Of a DNA stretch of 64,000 nt, positions 13,590 to 25,651 are shown one piece after another; position 1 is the first letter of the stretch, and each line of letters starts with the position of its first letter. The position numbers and the translations under genes were made by a program. Origin of the DNA: Nautilus pompilius (Eukaryota; Mollusca; Cephalopoda; Nautilida; Nautilidae); assembly GCA_018389105.1 (NCBI GenBank), contig JACATO010000920.1, positions 62,001 to 126,000 of the forward strand, read 5' to 3'. The notes under the pieces were generated by a model, which searched no databases, was not told the DNA's origin, and saw only the letters and a list, made by a program, of their open reading frames with translations.

Positions 13590-14240
13590 ACCTCATGCTC
13601 CACCAGAAAGTTTAATTGATGGAAAGCATCTTCCTAGTTATACTGGATGTTCCAAGCAAGACATTTTTTCTGAAGCTCTGCAAAGTTGGTTTTGCCAGGA
13701 ATATTCCTGGTGTTCTTTGTCATCTTTTGTCAACCAGTTCAAGTTCTCTTTTTATCACAACTGTCAATGTTTTTCATCTTCCACATTTTTGTAATTTCTA
13801 TTTCAAGATCGTGTTTTGATGTATTTTCTATTCTCCTAATAGATGTATACGGTTTGTCACATCTGTTAGCAGTTGTGTTGTCTGTTCACCTTGATTCCTT
13901 GGTCTGTATGTCCCATAGAAGTCTGACTTTGTCACTTTCTAACAGTTTGCGGTGTCTGCTCGCATCATTCCTCTGTGACTGATAGATGAAGGACTTGGCA
14001 GATTTTCTAGTGGATACATCCTGCTACCTTCTTGTGGTCTATACATGTATTCATTCTTAGCCAGAACAGGATATCCTGAAATAAGGTGCTCTTTTGTTCC
14101 TCTAGAATTCATTGCACGTTTTGCATATTGGATCTCATTTTTTTTCAATAATCTTGTTCTGGTATGCTTTGGTAGCTAGGCTCTGGGTTTGTTGATGCTA
14201 CCATTATTAATTACCCAGTGATGATCTCTTGTCAGCATTA
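13590..14240 (-). mobile_element. LINE-like retroelement relic, C-terminal end of ORF2
   Basis: The minus strand carries, in shifting frames, NEIQYAKRAMNSRGTKEHLI followed by SGYPVLAKNEYMYR (a degenerate Cys/His-type element found after reverse transcriptase), then DLEIEITKMWKMKN, IPGKTNFAELQK and VLLGTSSITRKMLSI. This order recurs in the C-terminal tails of non-LTR retroelement proteins in molluscs and cnidarians. Several stops and frameshifts break it and the reverse-transcriptase core is absent. The exact family is not resolved. Confidence 0.7.
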
Positions 14241-14483
14241 AATATTTTGACGACAACTCTGGATACTTGTCATCGCGTTATCCTTTTAGACCTAATTATT
14301 CTGATAAATGCCATTTATGAGATTCATCTCTCCCTTTTTCTTGGCCTTAGCCTGTCTATCTACCTTTAATTAATTCGACACCTTGCTCTCCTCTTGCTGA
14401 GTTCGCGCGGTTTGGGTCGTCGCGTCGTCTTCTATGACGTCAGTTCCATTCGTCATTATGTCGTAGGTGGCTTCCGCCACAGA

Positions 14484-14564
14484 CCTCTCTCTCTCTCTCC
14501 CTCTCTCTCATCTCTCTCTCTCCTCTCTCTCTCTCTCTTCCCTCCCCTCCCCATCTCTCTCTCC
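14484..14564. repeat. (TC)n microsatellite
   Basis: Imperfect CT/TC run of about 80 bases at the left edge of the CpG-rich domain. Confidence 0.9.
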
Positions 14565-16249
14565 TGTCGAAACATGTAAAGCAAATTTTGAAATGTTTAG
14601 ACGCGCGAGCGGTAACTTAATTAAAAAAAAACAACAACAAAAGTAACGTTGCCGGTTTGACTGACGTGATGAAAGTACCAGAGGAGGAGGACACCGGCGG
14701 CTTCAGGGAATTATTGATGCGAGGTGTCTCCAGCCAGGTGGGCGACATGGCCGGGCTGGCTACCTACACACTTCTGTGGATGGGCGGTAGAGACGAGGAG
14801 GAGAAATAAAACTAAGTTGGCTATAGCCTCTGTCGGAAAACGCTTACCGACTTCATCTCTCTTTTCTTTAAAATTGCGCACAAAGGAGAGGAAGGAAGAA
14901 GAAAAACAAATAGGGGTGTTGTTCACATTGGTAAAGCGTGTGTGTGTGTGTGTGTTTTCTGTTCAGTTTTACCGTTAGATGTTTTGCTACCTGAATCAAG
15001 ACCCGAGTTTCCATAACGGGATGAGAAGAGGGGGGGGGACCGTCTGTGGGGTATTTTAGCATCTCGTCCGGACACTTGTTTCTTGCTGCCTGGCAACTTA
15101 GTTGATCCGAGAAATACGACGGGCTGCTGCTGTAAGCGTGTCGACACACGATAGCGGAACTCTGCCTCCCCTCGTGAATCCCCTGCGATCGACGAAGAGG
15201 TCAGGTCGTCCGTAAGAAGAAGAGAAAAAAAAACAATTTAATCAGAATTATTCTGATGACAGAATTCTCTTTTGTAATTTCTAAAACGATCGTACAATCC
15301 GCCTTTGATATTACAGGTGACGGATGGGTACTACTTCCTGCCCCTCGGTGCGCGGCTCCAGGCGACTGTTGACGCTTTCCCCATCTTCGCTCTTGCTCCA
15401 CAACAAAGGCAGCGCATTCGGTAAATAGCATAGTTCTTGTTTATCAACTGAAACATCATAATTCCGGATACACTACATTCTGCCGTCTATACGGCCCAGG
15501 TACCATTACGCCGGGTTTCATTTGAACGTTTCTATTCCTTTCGTGCTCCACTGTATGTGGAGAACTGTAGAAGTTAAAAACAAAACGATATTATAAAGAT
15601 ACATACTCTAGTACTCCCTCTTTCTAGGATGGGGCTCCGCCCTTTACGTACGTCTTCGGCTCTAATTTATCCCTCCCCCCCCCTCTCTCTCTCTCTCCCC
15701 CCAATACACCAAAAAAGAGAGATAACAATGTTGTACGCATTTATAAATGTAGCCGCTCACTTCTCGGGGAAATTATTTTTGCCTTTGCTTTAAAAAGACG
15801 ACAGATCTGAGTCACGGGCTTAAAAGCCATCTGAAGCTCGAAATCTTCTTCGCAAAGTCTGTGGAGATTTCGTGTAACTGTTCACCTGGGGGGGTCTGAT
15901 TGCTTCTTTGCTTCCGTTGGAGAAAGATTTTTCGTTAAAACCCGTCGTGGAGCAAAGTGAGAAGCAAACACCAAACAGTTTTTCTGCGTCCATTTTCCGT
16001 GCCAATGATGCGAATAATGCACTTATCTTTCACGGAGGATGAAGCTTATTATTATGGCTCAAAACTTTCAGTTAACTCGAACTAGCAGTCAGCACTACTG
16101 CACCAACAGTTCACCAACCCCGTCTGATAGTGTGGGCTTTTGGGATGGAAGTTACAATTGCCTCGTCTTTATTTCAGTCCCCCCCCCAGACGTGGACGAA
16201 CCCGAACAAGACTCGTCTTTAGATTTCTATTAATGCTGGTATTTTAGCA

Positions 16250-16530
16250 GTTTTTTAATATCCTTAACCCTGTCGATATATTACCGTTGAATACCGATAA
16301 ATTATCGCCATATGTTGTAACACCGTTGACATTGCCAGTATCGTAATGGTATATCGTTAACCCTATAGAATTATTATCGCTCTATGCCATAATATCGTTG
16401 GTACTATCTCGATATTTTATCGGTTTAATAGTTGGCAAAAATTTTGTTATAGATTATTGTTGACATATTCCCACAGTTGAAAGCATCGATATTTAGCAGA
16501 TTTATCACATTATCGTTGATATTCAGTATC
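16250..16530. repeat. Degenerate ATCG/CGTT-rich tandem repeat
   Basis: The words TATCG, CGTTGA/CGTTAA and CGATAT recur through about 280 bases. A longer word TTAACCCT(G/A)T recurs at about 16263 and 16352, 89 bases apart, with partly alignable sequence after each. It looks like an old satellite-like array that has drifted. No coding is apparent. Confidence 0.45.
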
Positions 16531-17323
16531 TGGAAATTTTTTTTTTTTAAGTTTTAGCGTATTTTATATTTCTTGCACATTGTAATTAATTAATATTTGA
16601 CAAATTAAAGTCAGAAAGAAGAGACGTATACAAAAAAAAGAGTATGAAAAGAAAAACAAACAAGTAGCAACATTTATTTTAGTGGAAAAATAGAATCATT
16701 TAACAAAGGAATGGCAGGATAAATAAATATCTGGTAGACCTTGAGACAGATGAGGAAATGTTCTTTCTGCTTGCTTAACGTATTGCAATAAAAAAAATTT
16801 TTTTTTTAATTCCCAATAGCAGTAATATGCTCAAGCATTCCATACAAACATTTCTCTAAAAGATACAAATAGCTTCATGTTTTTTCCACGCGAATCAGAG
16901 GAAATGACGTCATTCCGAAAGTTTCTGGCCACCATGACAGATGGGGTTTGGATTTAATGGTAAAGAACTTCGCGAAGTGACTTTTGCTTAGTCCGTGGTA
17001 ATTTATTACACTAAAGATATCGTCTCGTTTTTATCACGATCACGACGAGTCCAGGCAATAATAAACTAACCTCGAACCGAAACCGTCCGAGTCGTCTAGT
17101 ATGGTGTCCCAGTAACACATCATTGGTTCTTCGGTGGACGGCTGGCCAGACTGACTACCTGAATACTTCTTCGTACAGCGGAGCGCAGTCGTTCAGAGGG
17201 GAGTTTAGACAAACTAGTTACCTATTTCTAGTGCGGCGATGACGTCACAAGCCGTGGTGGTGGTGGGGGGGTTAAATGACGTCAGCAACGTTCTGGAGAT
17301 ATCAGGTCGACGTTTAAGCCCCT

Positions 17324-17787
17324 TCAGTGTTTCTGTATTCTCTTGTGTGCGCACACGCAAGCTATGGCGATTCGCTCCCAGGCGTAGACGTAGGTGTATA
17401 AGCCATCCCGACAGTCCAGTCTGTGGAGTACCTGGATGTTGTAGAAGAAAGGCTCGCAGCTGCTAGCCGCCGCCAGGTAGGTGTTTCTAGGAACAGACAG
17501 GCACTTGGAGCACTTGCAGCTAGCCACGGGTAAGACGGTAGGTATTCGATCGAGTCTTCTGTTGATGTCTACGAACCACGGACACAGCGCCCGCACGTTG
17601 ATCTCATCGCCAAACGTCGGCCTGGGCTGTTCGGGGCAGCTGGTGTCCCCTAGCCAGACCAGAATGTCCATGGGGTTGACAAGGGAAGCGTTGCCGTGCA
17701 GACCCAGCATCATGAACACGGGACGGTTTCTCGGACGAGACATCACCTTCCGAATTCTGGCGGACATATTTACCGGGTCACGGCATC
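17324..17787 (-). CDS. IL-17-like cytokine, last coding exon
   Basis: Secreted cystine-knot cytokines of the IL-17 family signal through IL-17 receptors in innate immunity, and molluscs often carry many copies. The minus-strand frame, from an acceptor TTTTACAG before 17787 to TGA at 17324-17326, encodes about 153 residues. It shows the family order CPWFVDINRRLDRIP, ASCKCSKCL, SCEPFFYNIQVLHR, YTYVYAWERIAIACVC. The paired Cys of the C.C..C and ACVC segments and the WE..A/P.AC.C ending are typical. The first codon is split (the upstream exon must end in phase 1), so a 5' exon with the signal peptide is expected at higher coordinates. I could not identify it with confidence. A possible poly(A) signal, AATAAA on the minus strand, is at 17002-17007. 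Codon use is GC-rich like the surrounding domain. There is no stop or frameshift, so it appears intact. Confidence 0.85.
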
Positions 17788-19504
17788 CTGTAAAATTAGA
17801 GGTTCTCACCGAACGGGAGCTGGTCCATGCCATCTCCAAGGATACCAACATCTACATTTAAATAAGAAAAGGGAAATGTAAGCATTTCCTTAAAATAAGA
17901 TTACATTAGCTATTTTACTACATACATTTATAATTAAAGGTTTTCTGCTAAATAAAAAGTACTGCATGAAATCTGAAATAAACCTTCCCAAAATGCAATG
18001 CTATGAAAGCCGATTCCTTACCTAAAAGATGTTCGAAGAAACACCCACGAGAAACCACCATATTAGTGTTGAGGACATAGATCTTGGACACTACAATTTC
18101 TTTACCATTTACAATAAAAACACAGAAACGAGGACGTCGCGCATTGCATTGTCGGAATTTGAAAAAAATCATCGTCCACTGAAAGCTTCCTATCACCAGC
18201 TCTACTTTTACCATTTCATCTAATGGTAACAATATCTCTTATAAACTATATGATAGCCGGATATTTTAAGGGGAGAAGAAATTTTGTATTCATTTCTCTT
18301 ATAAGGGTCCATACTGACTGGTCAGGCGAGTTTTAGCTGTGTACACCTGCTGAAAAGACACGAATAGCGAGCGATGACGCGCGTTGCATTGTGGGCAAGT
18401 TTTGATTTTCGACAGGTAAAAAGCCTGTTTCAGATTCCACGTGGTTCAGCTTTAAATGCACTAAATTGTCTGGTTATTGAATTATTATAATGTCTCTTAG
18501 AAACTATAAGACGGTTCACACATCGATAGTTTCCTTTTATTATTTATCTAAGGAACGGGGGAAAAAAAATATAGCAATAAACAAACAAAGTGAATGTACA
18601 AAAAAAAGTTAGCAACTTTTAAAACAAAATACTGTTTCTGTTATCCACCAACCGGACCGGAATCTGGGTTAATTTGTAATTATGATCTGTGGCATTAGTA
18701 GATACAATTAAAATGTTAGGTTATTTATTCTCGACAAATGATGTTACATATGTGTATTTAAAGATTCTCTCTCTTTCTAACGCGAAAGCGCATTTAATAA
18801 GGCATTAGTTTTAGTTATTATTACTAAGTTTAGTTATCAAAGAAAATACAAAGCCATATTATTATACATTAAAAGGCCATCTGGGAAAGGAATAATAAAA
18901 ATTATTGCTATTATTATTAATAATGAAGCAGAATTACGAAACGACCTTTATTGTGAGACTGGGGCGTTAATCCCACCCGCCACTTTACGTTATGACACGA
19001 GAATCAACGGTAACATCCGAAGTTAACGAAAGCCGGGTTGTGATGGGTGCTCAGTGCGTGATGTTTCTAAATCTCCCGAAAGTCAAAAAAATTGCGCCGA
19101 ATCGCATCCACGGAGAATCAGAAGGCGGAAGAAACCAGTCGAAGCGATGTGATGGATACTTCGTGGCGACACGCGCGTGAGCAGTTTATGCTTCCGTTCC
19201 ATTTGTTTCTGTTGAGGATTTTTGAGGAAGGTTTCAAATTTTCTGTTTGTAGTTTGATATCAGTCTTCAGGTGAAAAAAAAGGGGGGGTTTCTTTACTCG
19301 GATTGGTTGACCGTTCATGGACAAGACCAACACCAATACTAGGGCTCATAGTTACAGATTGGCTCAGACTCCGGCAAGTGCGCAGTTAATGGAGACAGCT
19401 GGCCGCTCCTCTTCCCGGCGAGTGGAAAAGTGTGTAGTGTACCGACCTGGTTCGGATCTCATCGGTCTGGCGTGGTTTCTGGTCGCTCTTTTGTATGAGT
19501 TCCC

Positions 19505-19565
19505 GTCTGCGGGTTTTTTTTCCGGGTACTCCGGTTTCCTCTCACAGCTAAACAGAGAGTTCTAA
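19505..19565 (+). repeat. Possible SINE core motif
   Basis: CGGGTACTCCGGTTTCCTCT followed by CACA resembles a central motif shared by SINEs of many aquatic animals. No clear tRNA head or tail could be drawn around it. A related GGGTTTCCTCCTACA occurs near 44490. Confidence 0.3.
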
Positions 19566-19694
19566 TAAGGGTAGTAACTCAGCGTAGCCCTCGTCCTCTC
19601 TTGCTTGAGCGCCAGAATAATCAGCTGTTCTCATAGGCAATCGATTTCGGCCCCTATACGCCAGCCGTGGCGCCGGAAGGGAGTATGCGTAAGC

Positions 19695-19703
19695 CAAGAT
19701 GGC
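19695..19703 (+). promoter_or_regulatory. YY1-type site CAAGATGGC
   Basis: It matches the core of the YY1 consensus found just downstream of many animal housekeeping start sites. It lies in CpG-rich sequence with no gene assigned, and could mark an unannotated transcription start. Confidence 0.35.
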
Positions 19704-20585
19704 TTCCTCCTGGTGCAGGGACTCTTGGCGTTTCCGTTCTCGCAGTTCAATCTTTAACAGAAGCGACTGTAAACAGCGAGAGATAAGCAGTAGAAGTAAA
19801 TGTTAGAAAACAAATACGAGAACAGGGAGCAGATAACGATCATTGTTAAACAGATCAGGTGCTCGGCATGTAGAGGTTCGATGAAGATTTAGCAGTGTTC
19901 GTGATTTTCCTCGCGGAAACTGAACTCAGATCAAAGTTATCTCCATAAAAATTAATAACAACTAGGGACCGTATTTTTTTCTTTTATTTAATAATGTTAT
20001 TTGGCGACAGCTAAAGGACATAATTCCAGATGTAGCTTCGTTTGAAACAAATACAGATTTTTATTAAAACGAATGGATAAATAACCCTTATTCGGTGTCG
20101 ATCACTGGGAGGGATACACCACCAGAAAACGGTACATAGCAAGCAGGGAGATTATTACAAGCCATGTACTCAACAAACCGAACGCGGGGGTCCGGTCACC
20201 TGTCTGCCATGCCACGCCCTTGCCGACGTTAGTGCGTAAAGCAAACAGAAGATCTGCTCGTGCTGTTGTTCTTTTACTTACCGCAACGCAGAGCGCGTAC
20301 ATGTCCTCTCTTCTCTACGTATCTGTTGGCGACGATATCCCAGAATTCCACGCGCATCCAGATCCTCTCGCCGCGGAGTAGCTATTCCCTTAAGTAGGTA
20401 CGTTTATATACCATCATACATTATGCCGCGCGCATCTCGTACAGGTGCCCTCACATGTCGATCGGGTAGCTCTGATCACGTGATTCGGCCTGGGGTTTTT
20501 ACTGTACACGGCCGGCTGTCTTCGCAATTCGCGGTCTCCCTTCGTCATTCGAAGGGATCTGTTTTCATTTCCCTGGCAACAAAAC

Positions 20586-20591
<6 letters not shown>

Positions 20592-20616
<25 letters not shown>
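20592..20616. repeat. (AG)n microsatellite
   Basis: A pure GA run of about 25 bases. Confidence 0.9.
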
Positions 20617-21237
20617 AAACGAGCTTGAGAAAAACCAGGCCAGGCTGGTGACAAAGTGCCGTTTTCCCGGACAAAGCCAATAAATTTCCCATCTACCAGC
20701 TTCCGAGTTTTTGACATGGCGGAAGTCGGGACATCGACCACGAGGTAAGAGCATCAGGATATCGCTGTCGGTTGTCTATTTTGATTTAGGGAGAGCGGTG
20801 CGTGATTTAGGAGAGGAGAGATGAACGTCCGACAGCTGCCATATCGAGTAAGGAAAGTTACAGCGGTTTGCGCGGCGGAGACCCATGTATAAGACCGTTC
20901 TGACAACTTGTGACGTAGGCTGTGTCCTCCAGCACACACACCCCTCCCCCTAACCCGGGTTACAGAGCAAGGGGCCAGAAAGCTTACACTATTACGCGCG
21001 CGGACGTCTTTCCTTGCAGTCAAGTCGAAAATATTTTATAAAAGCGATATTTTTGCTCGTTTATATAATGAATGCAATTAGGCCCTCGCAGAACAGGCTG
21101 ATGACCTTCAGTCAAACCTGTTGTCTGCTGGTTTGTCCGCGCCTGTGAGGTGCGTCAGACCCCTCGAGAGAAGGCGAGGGGAAATCATAGCGAAGACTCC
21201 GTGACCCTTCTTTCCGACTGCCAATGTTGCTGAATAG

Positions 21238-21636
21238 TTGCCCACTACTCCCACACAGCCTATAGAGCTTCGGCGACGTTGCTCGTTACCTTTGATTCTG
21301 TTGTCGGTCGGTAACCCGGCGAACTTTCCGAAAGTAGGGCCAGAAACCCCCGTGAAGCTCCAGAAAGCGAAGGGGTTCCTCGTGGTCGGTTTCTTGCGAG
21401 AAAAATTGGGGATCGCGCAAGAAGGAGAGAGGGCGTCTACTTTAGCTTACGGGCTCGTGTTTCCAAAATTCATCAACGAGGAAGTCTCGGTAATAGATAC
21501 ACTTCACCTGTGGGTCTTTTATCAACCCGGATGTCTGCAGTCAGTTAGCATCTCTAGGTTTTTGTTTAAAGCGGAAATGACTAATCTCGACAAGAACAAC
21601 AAGGAACACAGGGCCCCTACGAGAGTCTGTTTGTAG
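21238..21636 (+). other. 132-codon open frame, unrecognised
   Basis: One of the longest unexplained plus-strand frames in the CpG-rich domain, starting MPTTPTQPIELRRRC and ending RAPTRVCL. I recognise no domain, no signal peptide and no splice consensus that would tie it to other exons. In GC-balanced DNA a frame of this length can arise by chance. Confidence 0.15.
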
Positions 21637-23050
21637 TGTAGGCAGGGGCCCCACCTAGACTTTCAGTGATTTTGTCACTCGCGCTCCACAAGTGCAATAA
21701 TAATAATAGTCATCATCATCACTGAAAGAACGAATGGTAGCTTCATGGAATTTACCTGAGATGAGGAAGAATAATCGATAGTTTAAAGGAAAATCATTAT
21801 ATTTATTTATTTACCTAAATACAGTTCCAAGTTTAGATTCGCACCAACACTTGGAAGCTGTGGAATAATATTCAGAAATATGTGAGGTGAAGAATCCCAC
21901 AACTCTGGACACGGACAAAAATGCCGATCAGATTTCGAACCACCAGGGTGGACAGGGAGTCGCAGCACATCCCCATGAACCCCAGCCTCCGAAATCACCG
22001 AGACTTAGATGCAGCGAAAAACTATTAATAATAACAAATTGTAGTCACATCTATTGTTGGTTAGGAAATTAACCCTTTTTTTTAAAAAAAGGGGGGCACT
22101 AATTTTTGTATTATTATTATTATTACAACAGATTTCCAGGAGAATTTTCTTTTATTTTAAAACGTAGTAGAATGCGATTTTTGAACAAAGTGCATACACA
22201 AAACTACTGACACACGGTCGGTAAGAAAAGGGTTACTTCTGTTCCGCTTTCCCTTTTAATCGGAAGAAGCAAGATTCTGGAGCAACCCTGTACTTCCTTG
22301 GATGGTTTACGCATTTCACTTTGATTTCCTGAGTCCATAAGGTCCAGCCGTTTATGTGATCTTCGCTGAAGATCGGCCAACAGATCGAGAGGCTTCTATT
22401 CCGCCGCCCGCCCCCCACACCCACCCTATCTGTAGTGGAGCTGTCTGAAGCATCTACCTTGTGGTGCCAAAGATCGGGATGTATTCTCTTCTGCTATTCG
22501 CGTTTCTCTCTCTCTTTTTCCCCCTGTGGATATAAAGGACTCGCGAAGCCGGCTTCCGTTAATAGCGTGGCCGCCCTTAAGCCTCTCTGGCTATAACCGA
22601 ACATCAAGGGATATTTATCGGCGCGCACTGCAATAGAACCGATGTCTGGACGGACGCGCTCGTCCATTCTAAAGGATGATTAACCACAATCTTTCTCTTT
22701 TTTTTGCTTTTTCTTATCGGTCGGCCGTGGATGGTTGAACCTCTTACAGCGACCACCGGGCGCATCAAGGTCAGATTCAGCTTTAACTGGTCCATTGAGA
22801 GATCTCTAATAGCCATCGTTTGCCGACATAACCCTGGTGTAGTGGCTACTGAGATTTCGAATATGGGTAATTTGGTGACATTGGTTTACACTGCCATTAA
22901 CACTGCTTTTTGGACATTTTATTTTGAATATTCCTTTATTAATTATTTTTCAGATGTAAACTACTTCAACGAAATTGTAACAAAACGTTGACGGACGTAT
23001 TTTCTTTTTTGCAAACCCTGTCCTGACTTTCGAGGGCTACTGCAGCCTTG

Positions 23051-23490
23051 GTGACCAGCGAGTAGTTACGTAGGTATGGTCGGGGGCTCTTGTGCGGTGG
23101 TGACCAGCGAGTAGTTACGTAGGTATGGTCGGGGGCTCTTGTGCGGTGGTGACCAGCGAGTAGTTACGTAGGTATGGTCGGGGGCTCTTGAGCGGTGGTG
23201 ACAATCGAGTCGAGTAGTTACGTAGGCAATCGAGTAGTTACGTAGGTATGGTCGGGGGCTCTTGAGCGGTGGTGACCAGCGAGTAGTTACGTAGGTATGG
23301 TCGGGGGCTCTTGAGCGGTGGTGACCAATCGAGTAGTTACGTAGACAATCGAGTAGTTACGTAGGTATGGTCGGGGGCTCTTGAGCGGTGGTGACCAATC
23401 GAGTAGTTACGTAGGTATGGTCGGGGGCTCTTGAGCGGTGGTGACCAATCGAGTAGTTACGTAGGTATGGTCGGGGGCTCTTGAGCAATG
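23051..23490 (+). repeat. 49-bp minisatellite with nested 20-bp duplications
   Basis: Eight units begin with GTGAC at 23051, 23100, 23149, 23198, 23272, 23321, 23391 and 23441. Most are 49-50 bp and share GAGTAGTTACGTAGGTATGG and TCGGGGGCTCTTG. The units at 23198 (74 bp) and 23321 (70 bp) are longer because the ATCGAGTAGTTACGTAG segment is duplicated inside them. Two sequence types exist: ACCAGCGAG units on the left and ACCAATCGAG units on the right. Confidence 0.95.
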
Positions 23491-24163
23491 GTCAAGATGC
23501 GAGTCAGTCAAGAGTTACCTCCCCGCCACACCCTAAAAAGTTCTACTAGAAATCTTTATTTTTATATGTGGGAGGAAGTCTGAAAACATGGGCGAAACCC
23601 ACGGGCCGACTGGTGGATAATTAGAAAGAAAAAAAAAAACCATAGTGCAATGGAATTACGCCAAACCCGGTAACGAGAGTTGAACCAAAGCTCTCGACCG
23701 TGACAGTTTACTGGGGCTGACCAAACAAAACAATTACTCATAGAAGCAAAAAGTAGACGTAAAGATTTCGCAGTATGTCGGCTTTGACATTACACAAAAA
23801 AAAAAAAAAAAATGGTGGGGGGAGAGAGAAACGGCTGAGAAAAATCGTCCTGTTGGAAATAACCGCCCAGAAGTTGGTGCAGTTTGAAGTTTCCGTTGTA
23901 GGTCGGACGACTCGGGCTTACGGTTATTTGCGTCACTTTGCGTTAATCTCTAATCGTTCAGCGAACGATTACTGCTGCCTTTCCAGTAAATATCTCGCTG
24001 AGATTTCTGGCAGAAAACTATGTTTAAGTATGGGAGGATTGTGCGGTTTTTGTTTTCTACAACAACCTGCCTGTGACCTATTATCAACAGCGTGGGGGGG
24101 GGCAGTGCCCCCTCCTCCCGCTGTTCGTGGTGATTCAGGATTAGTGTCCAGCAGCAGGTCGGA

Positions 24164-24440
24164 GACTATATGGTCGTACCTACGGCGCCACCCTAAAGCC
24201 TCGGTTTCAGTTTCCAAAGACTATATGGTCGTACCTACGGCGCCACCCTGAAGCCTCGGTTTCAGTTTCCAAAGACTATATGGTCGTACCTACGGAAGCC
24301 ACCCTGAAGCCTCGGTTTCAGTTTCCAAAGACTATATGGTCGTACCTACGGCGCCACCCTGAAGCCTCGGTTTCAGTTTCCAAAGACTATATGGTCGTAC
24401 CTACGGAAGCCACCCTGAAGCCTCGGTTTCAGTTTCCAAG
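24164..24440 (+). repeat. 55/56-bp minisatellite, five units
   Basis: Units start with GACTATATGG at 24164, 24219, 24274, 24330 and 24385. Units 1, 2 and 4 are 55 bp (CTACGGCGCCACC); units 3 and 5 are 56 bp (CTACGGAAGCCACC). All share CCTCGGTTTCAGTTTCCAA. The lengths are not multiples of three, so the open frames crossing the array are not a repeated protein. Confidence 0.95.
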
Positions 24441-25639
24441 CCATTTCCGAAAGGAGTCACAAACATACCTTTTTAAAAAAGAACAACACTTTTGCAAAGA
24501 CACAACAAACAGATTTCAAGTTAACCTACCCCAGGCGGTACCCACAAGCCCTGGCATCCGGAACCGCTTCCAGGTGAGCGGGAGGAAGCCGTCGCAGCAC
24601 GAGAAGCCAGACTCCCACAGCTGCCCTGGTACGTATCGGCGCCATTAGCCTCTATATTTGTCTCCGGCCTAAATCAGTTTCTTTTTTTTTTTTTCCTTCA
24701 TTTAAAAAAAAAAGGGGGAATCTAATAAAATTAAGGTGTATAAAATAGCATGGCAGACTTTTCGCGAGTATTTATGGTCTTGAGTAACTTTGCTAAAGGT
24801 GTCGGCCATCTCGGTAATCAGGACAACAGCCAGTCGTTGCCCGGAAACCAAGCCTGTGCTCGTTTGCCAAAAATTAGAGTTTTACTTTCTAACTCTTTAA
24901 ATTACTACACCGAAAGTTGCACTAAAGAATACACGGTATTTTTGTCAGCTGTAGTTACGCATTGCTTAACTGTCCGGTGACCATCGTTTATTTATTTAAT
25001 TATTGTACTTTTAAAAAATTATCTGATTACAGTTTTATTTAAAAAAAACAAACAAACAAAAACAAAACACCTTGTTTTTATTTCGATGTAAATTACCTGT
25101 AGGTTATAGAATCTTTCGTTTTCTTCAATTGACAGCGAACATCAAGGATGGTGTGATGTAAGGTCGGGCGGTTTGTTTCGCTCAGGGGGGACATCTAGAG
25201 GCAAGCGATCTGCATTAGAGCTGATTGAGGTAAAGTAAATCTTTAGGTATCGCCATTACACCTGGGTTCTAATCGGTGGTCCGCATAATGTCCGAGTTAA
25301 TGTTGTTTCCAGTCCGCCCCTCGCCGAACTTTGCCCATGAGCCTACTCCAAGTCAGAATCGAAAACGAGGCTTCCAGTCGCTTGTAAACAAAACAAGGTA
25401 ATTATAAAATTAACGCGAGTTGTGGTTAAATGCGTCGATTTGTTTGTTTTTTTTTTGTTTCCTGCTCGCACGAATAATCAAAAGTATAATAATCTCTTCT
25501 CTTTTTTTTTTAAATCATTTTGTCAAAACCCCCGACGATTTCAGTATCCAGACAGACTCCTGGCAGCGTTTGCCATATCGCTGGTGGCCTCGGCGCCATT
25601 TTATCCAGCGGTCACAGCTGAAATGCTTCGTGATAAAAT

Positions 25640-25651
25640 CAAGATGGCGGC
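25640..25651 (+). promoter_or_regulatory. YY1-type site CAAGATGGCGGC
   Basis: A full match to the classical YY1 core, followed about 150 bp later by the same core on the other strand (CCATCTTG at 25795-25802). The opposed arrangement in CpG-rich DNA resembles a divergent promoter, but no gene is recognised on either side. Confidence 0.4.

Noticed and set aside
17481..17861. 126-codon plus-strand frame
   Set aside because: It lies antisense to the IL-17-like exon, whose protein is clearly recognisable; the plus frame shows no family.
18021..18232. Upstream exon of the IL-17-like gene
   Set aside because: The donor and phase fit, but the encoded peptide has no convincing signal sequence or Cys pattern, so it was not called as coding.
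20102..20302. Signal-peptide exon for the IL-17-like gene (MYALCVA then GTAAGT)
   Set aside because: The donor is strong but its phase is 0, and the IL-17 exon needs phase 1; direct joining runs into TAA.
23640..23720. tRNA-like sequence on the minus strand (GGTTCAACTCTC)
   Set aside because: A box B-like word is present without a box A at the proper distance.
23051..24440. CRISPR-like array
   Set aside because: The arrays are contiguous tandem units without unique spacers, in an animal genome.
24280..24648. 122-codon frame through the second minisatellite
   Set aside because: Unit lengths of 55 and 56 are not multiples of three, so the frame is incidental.
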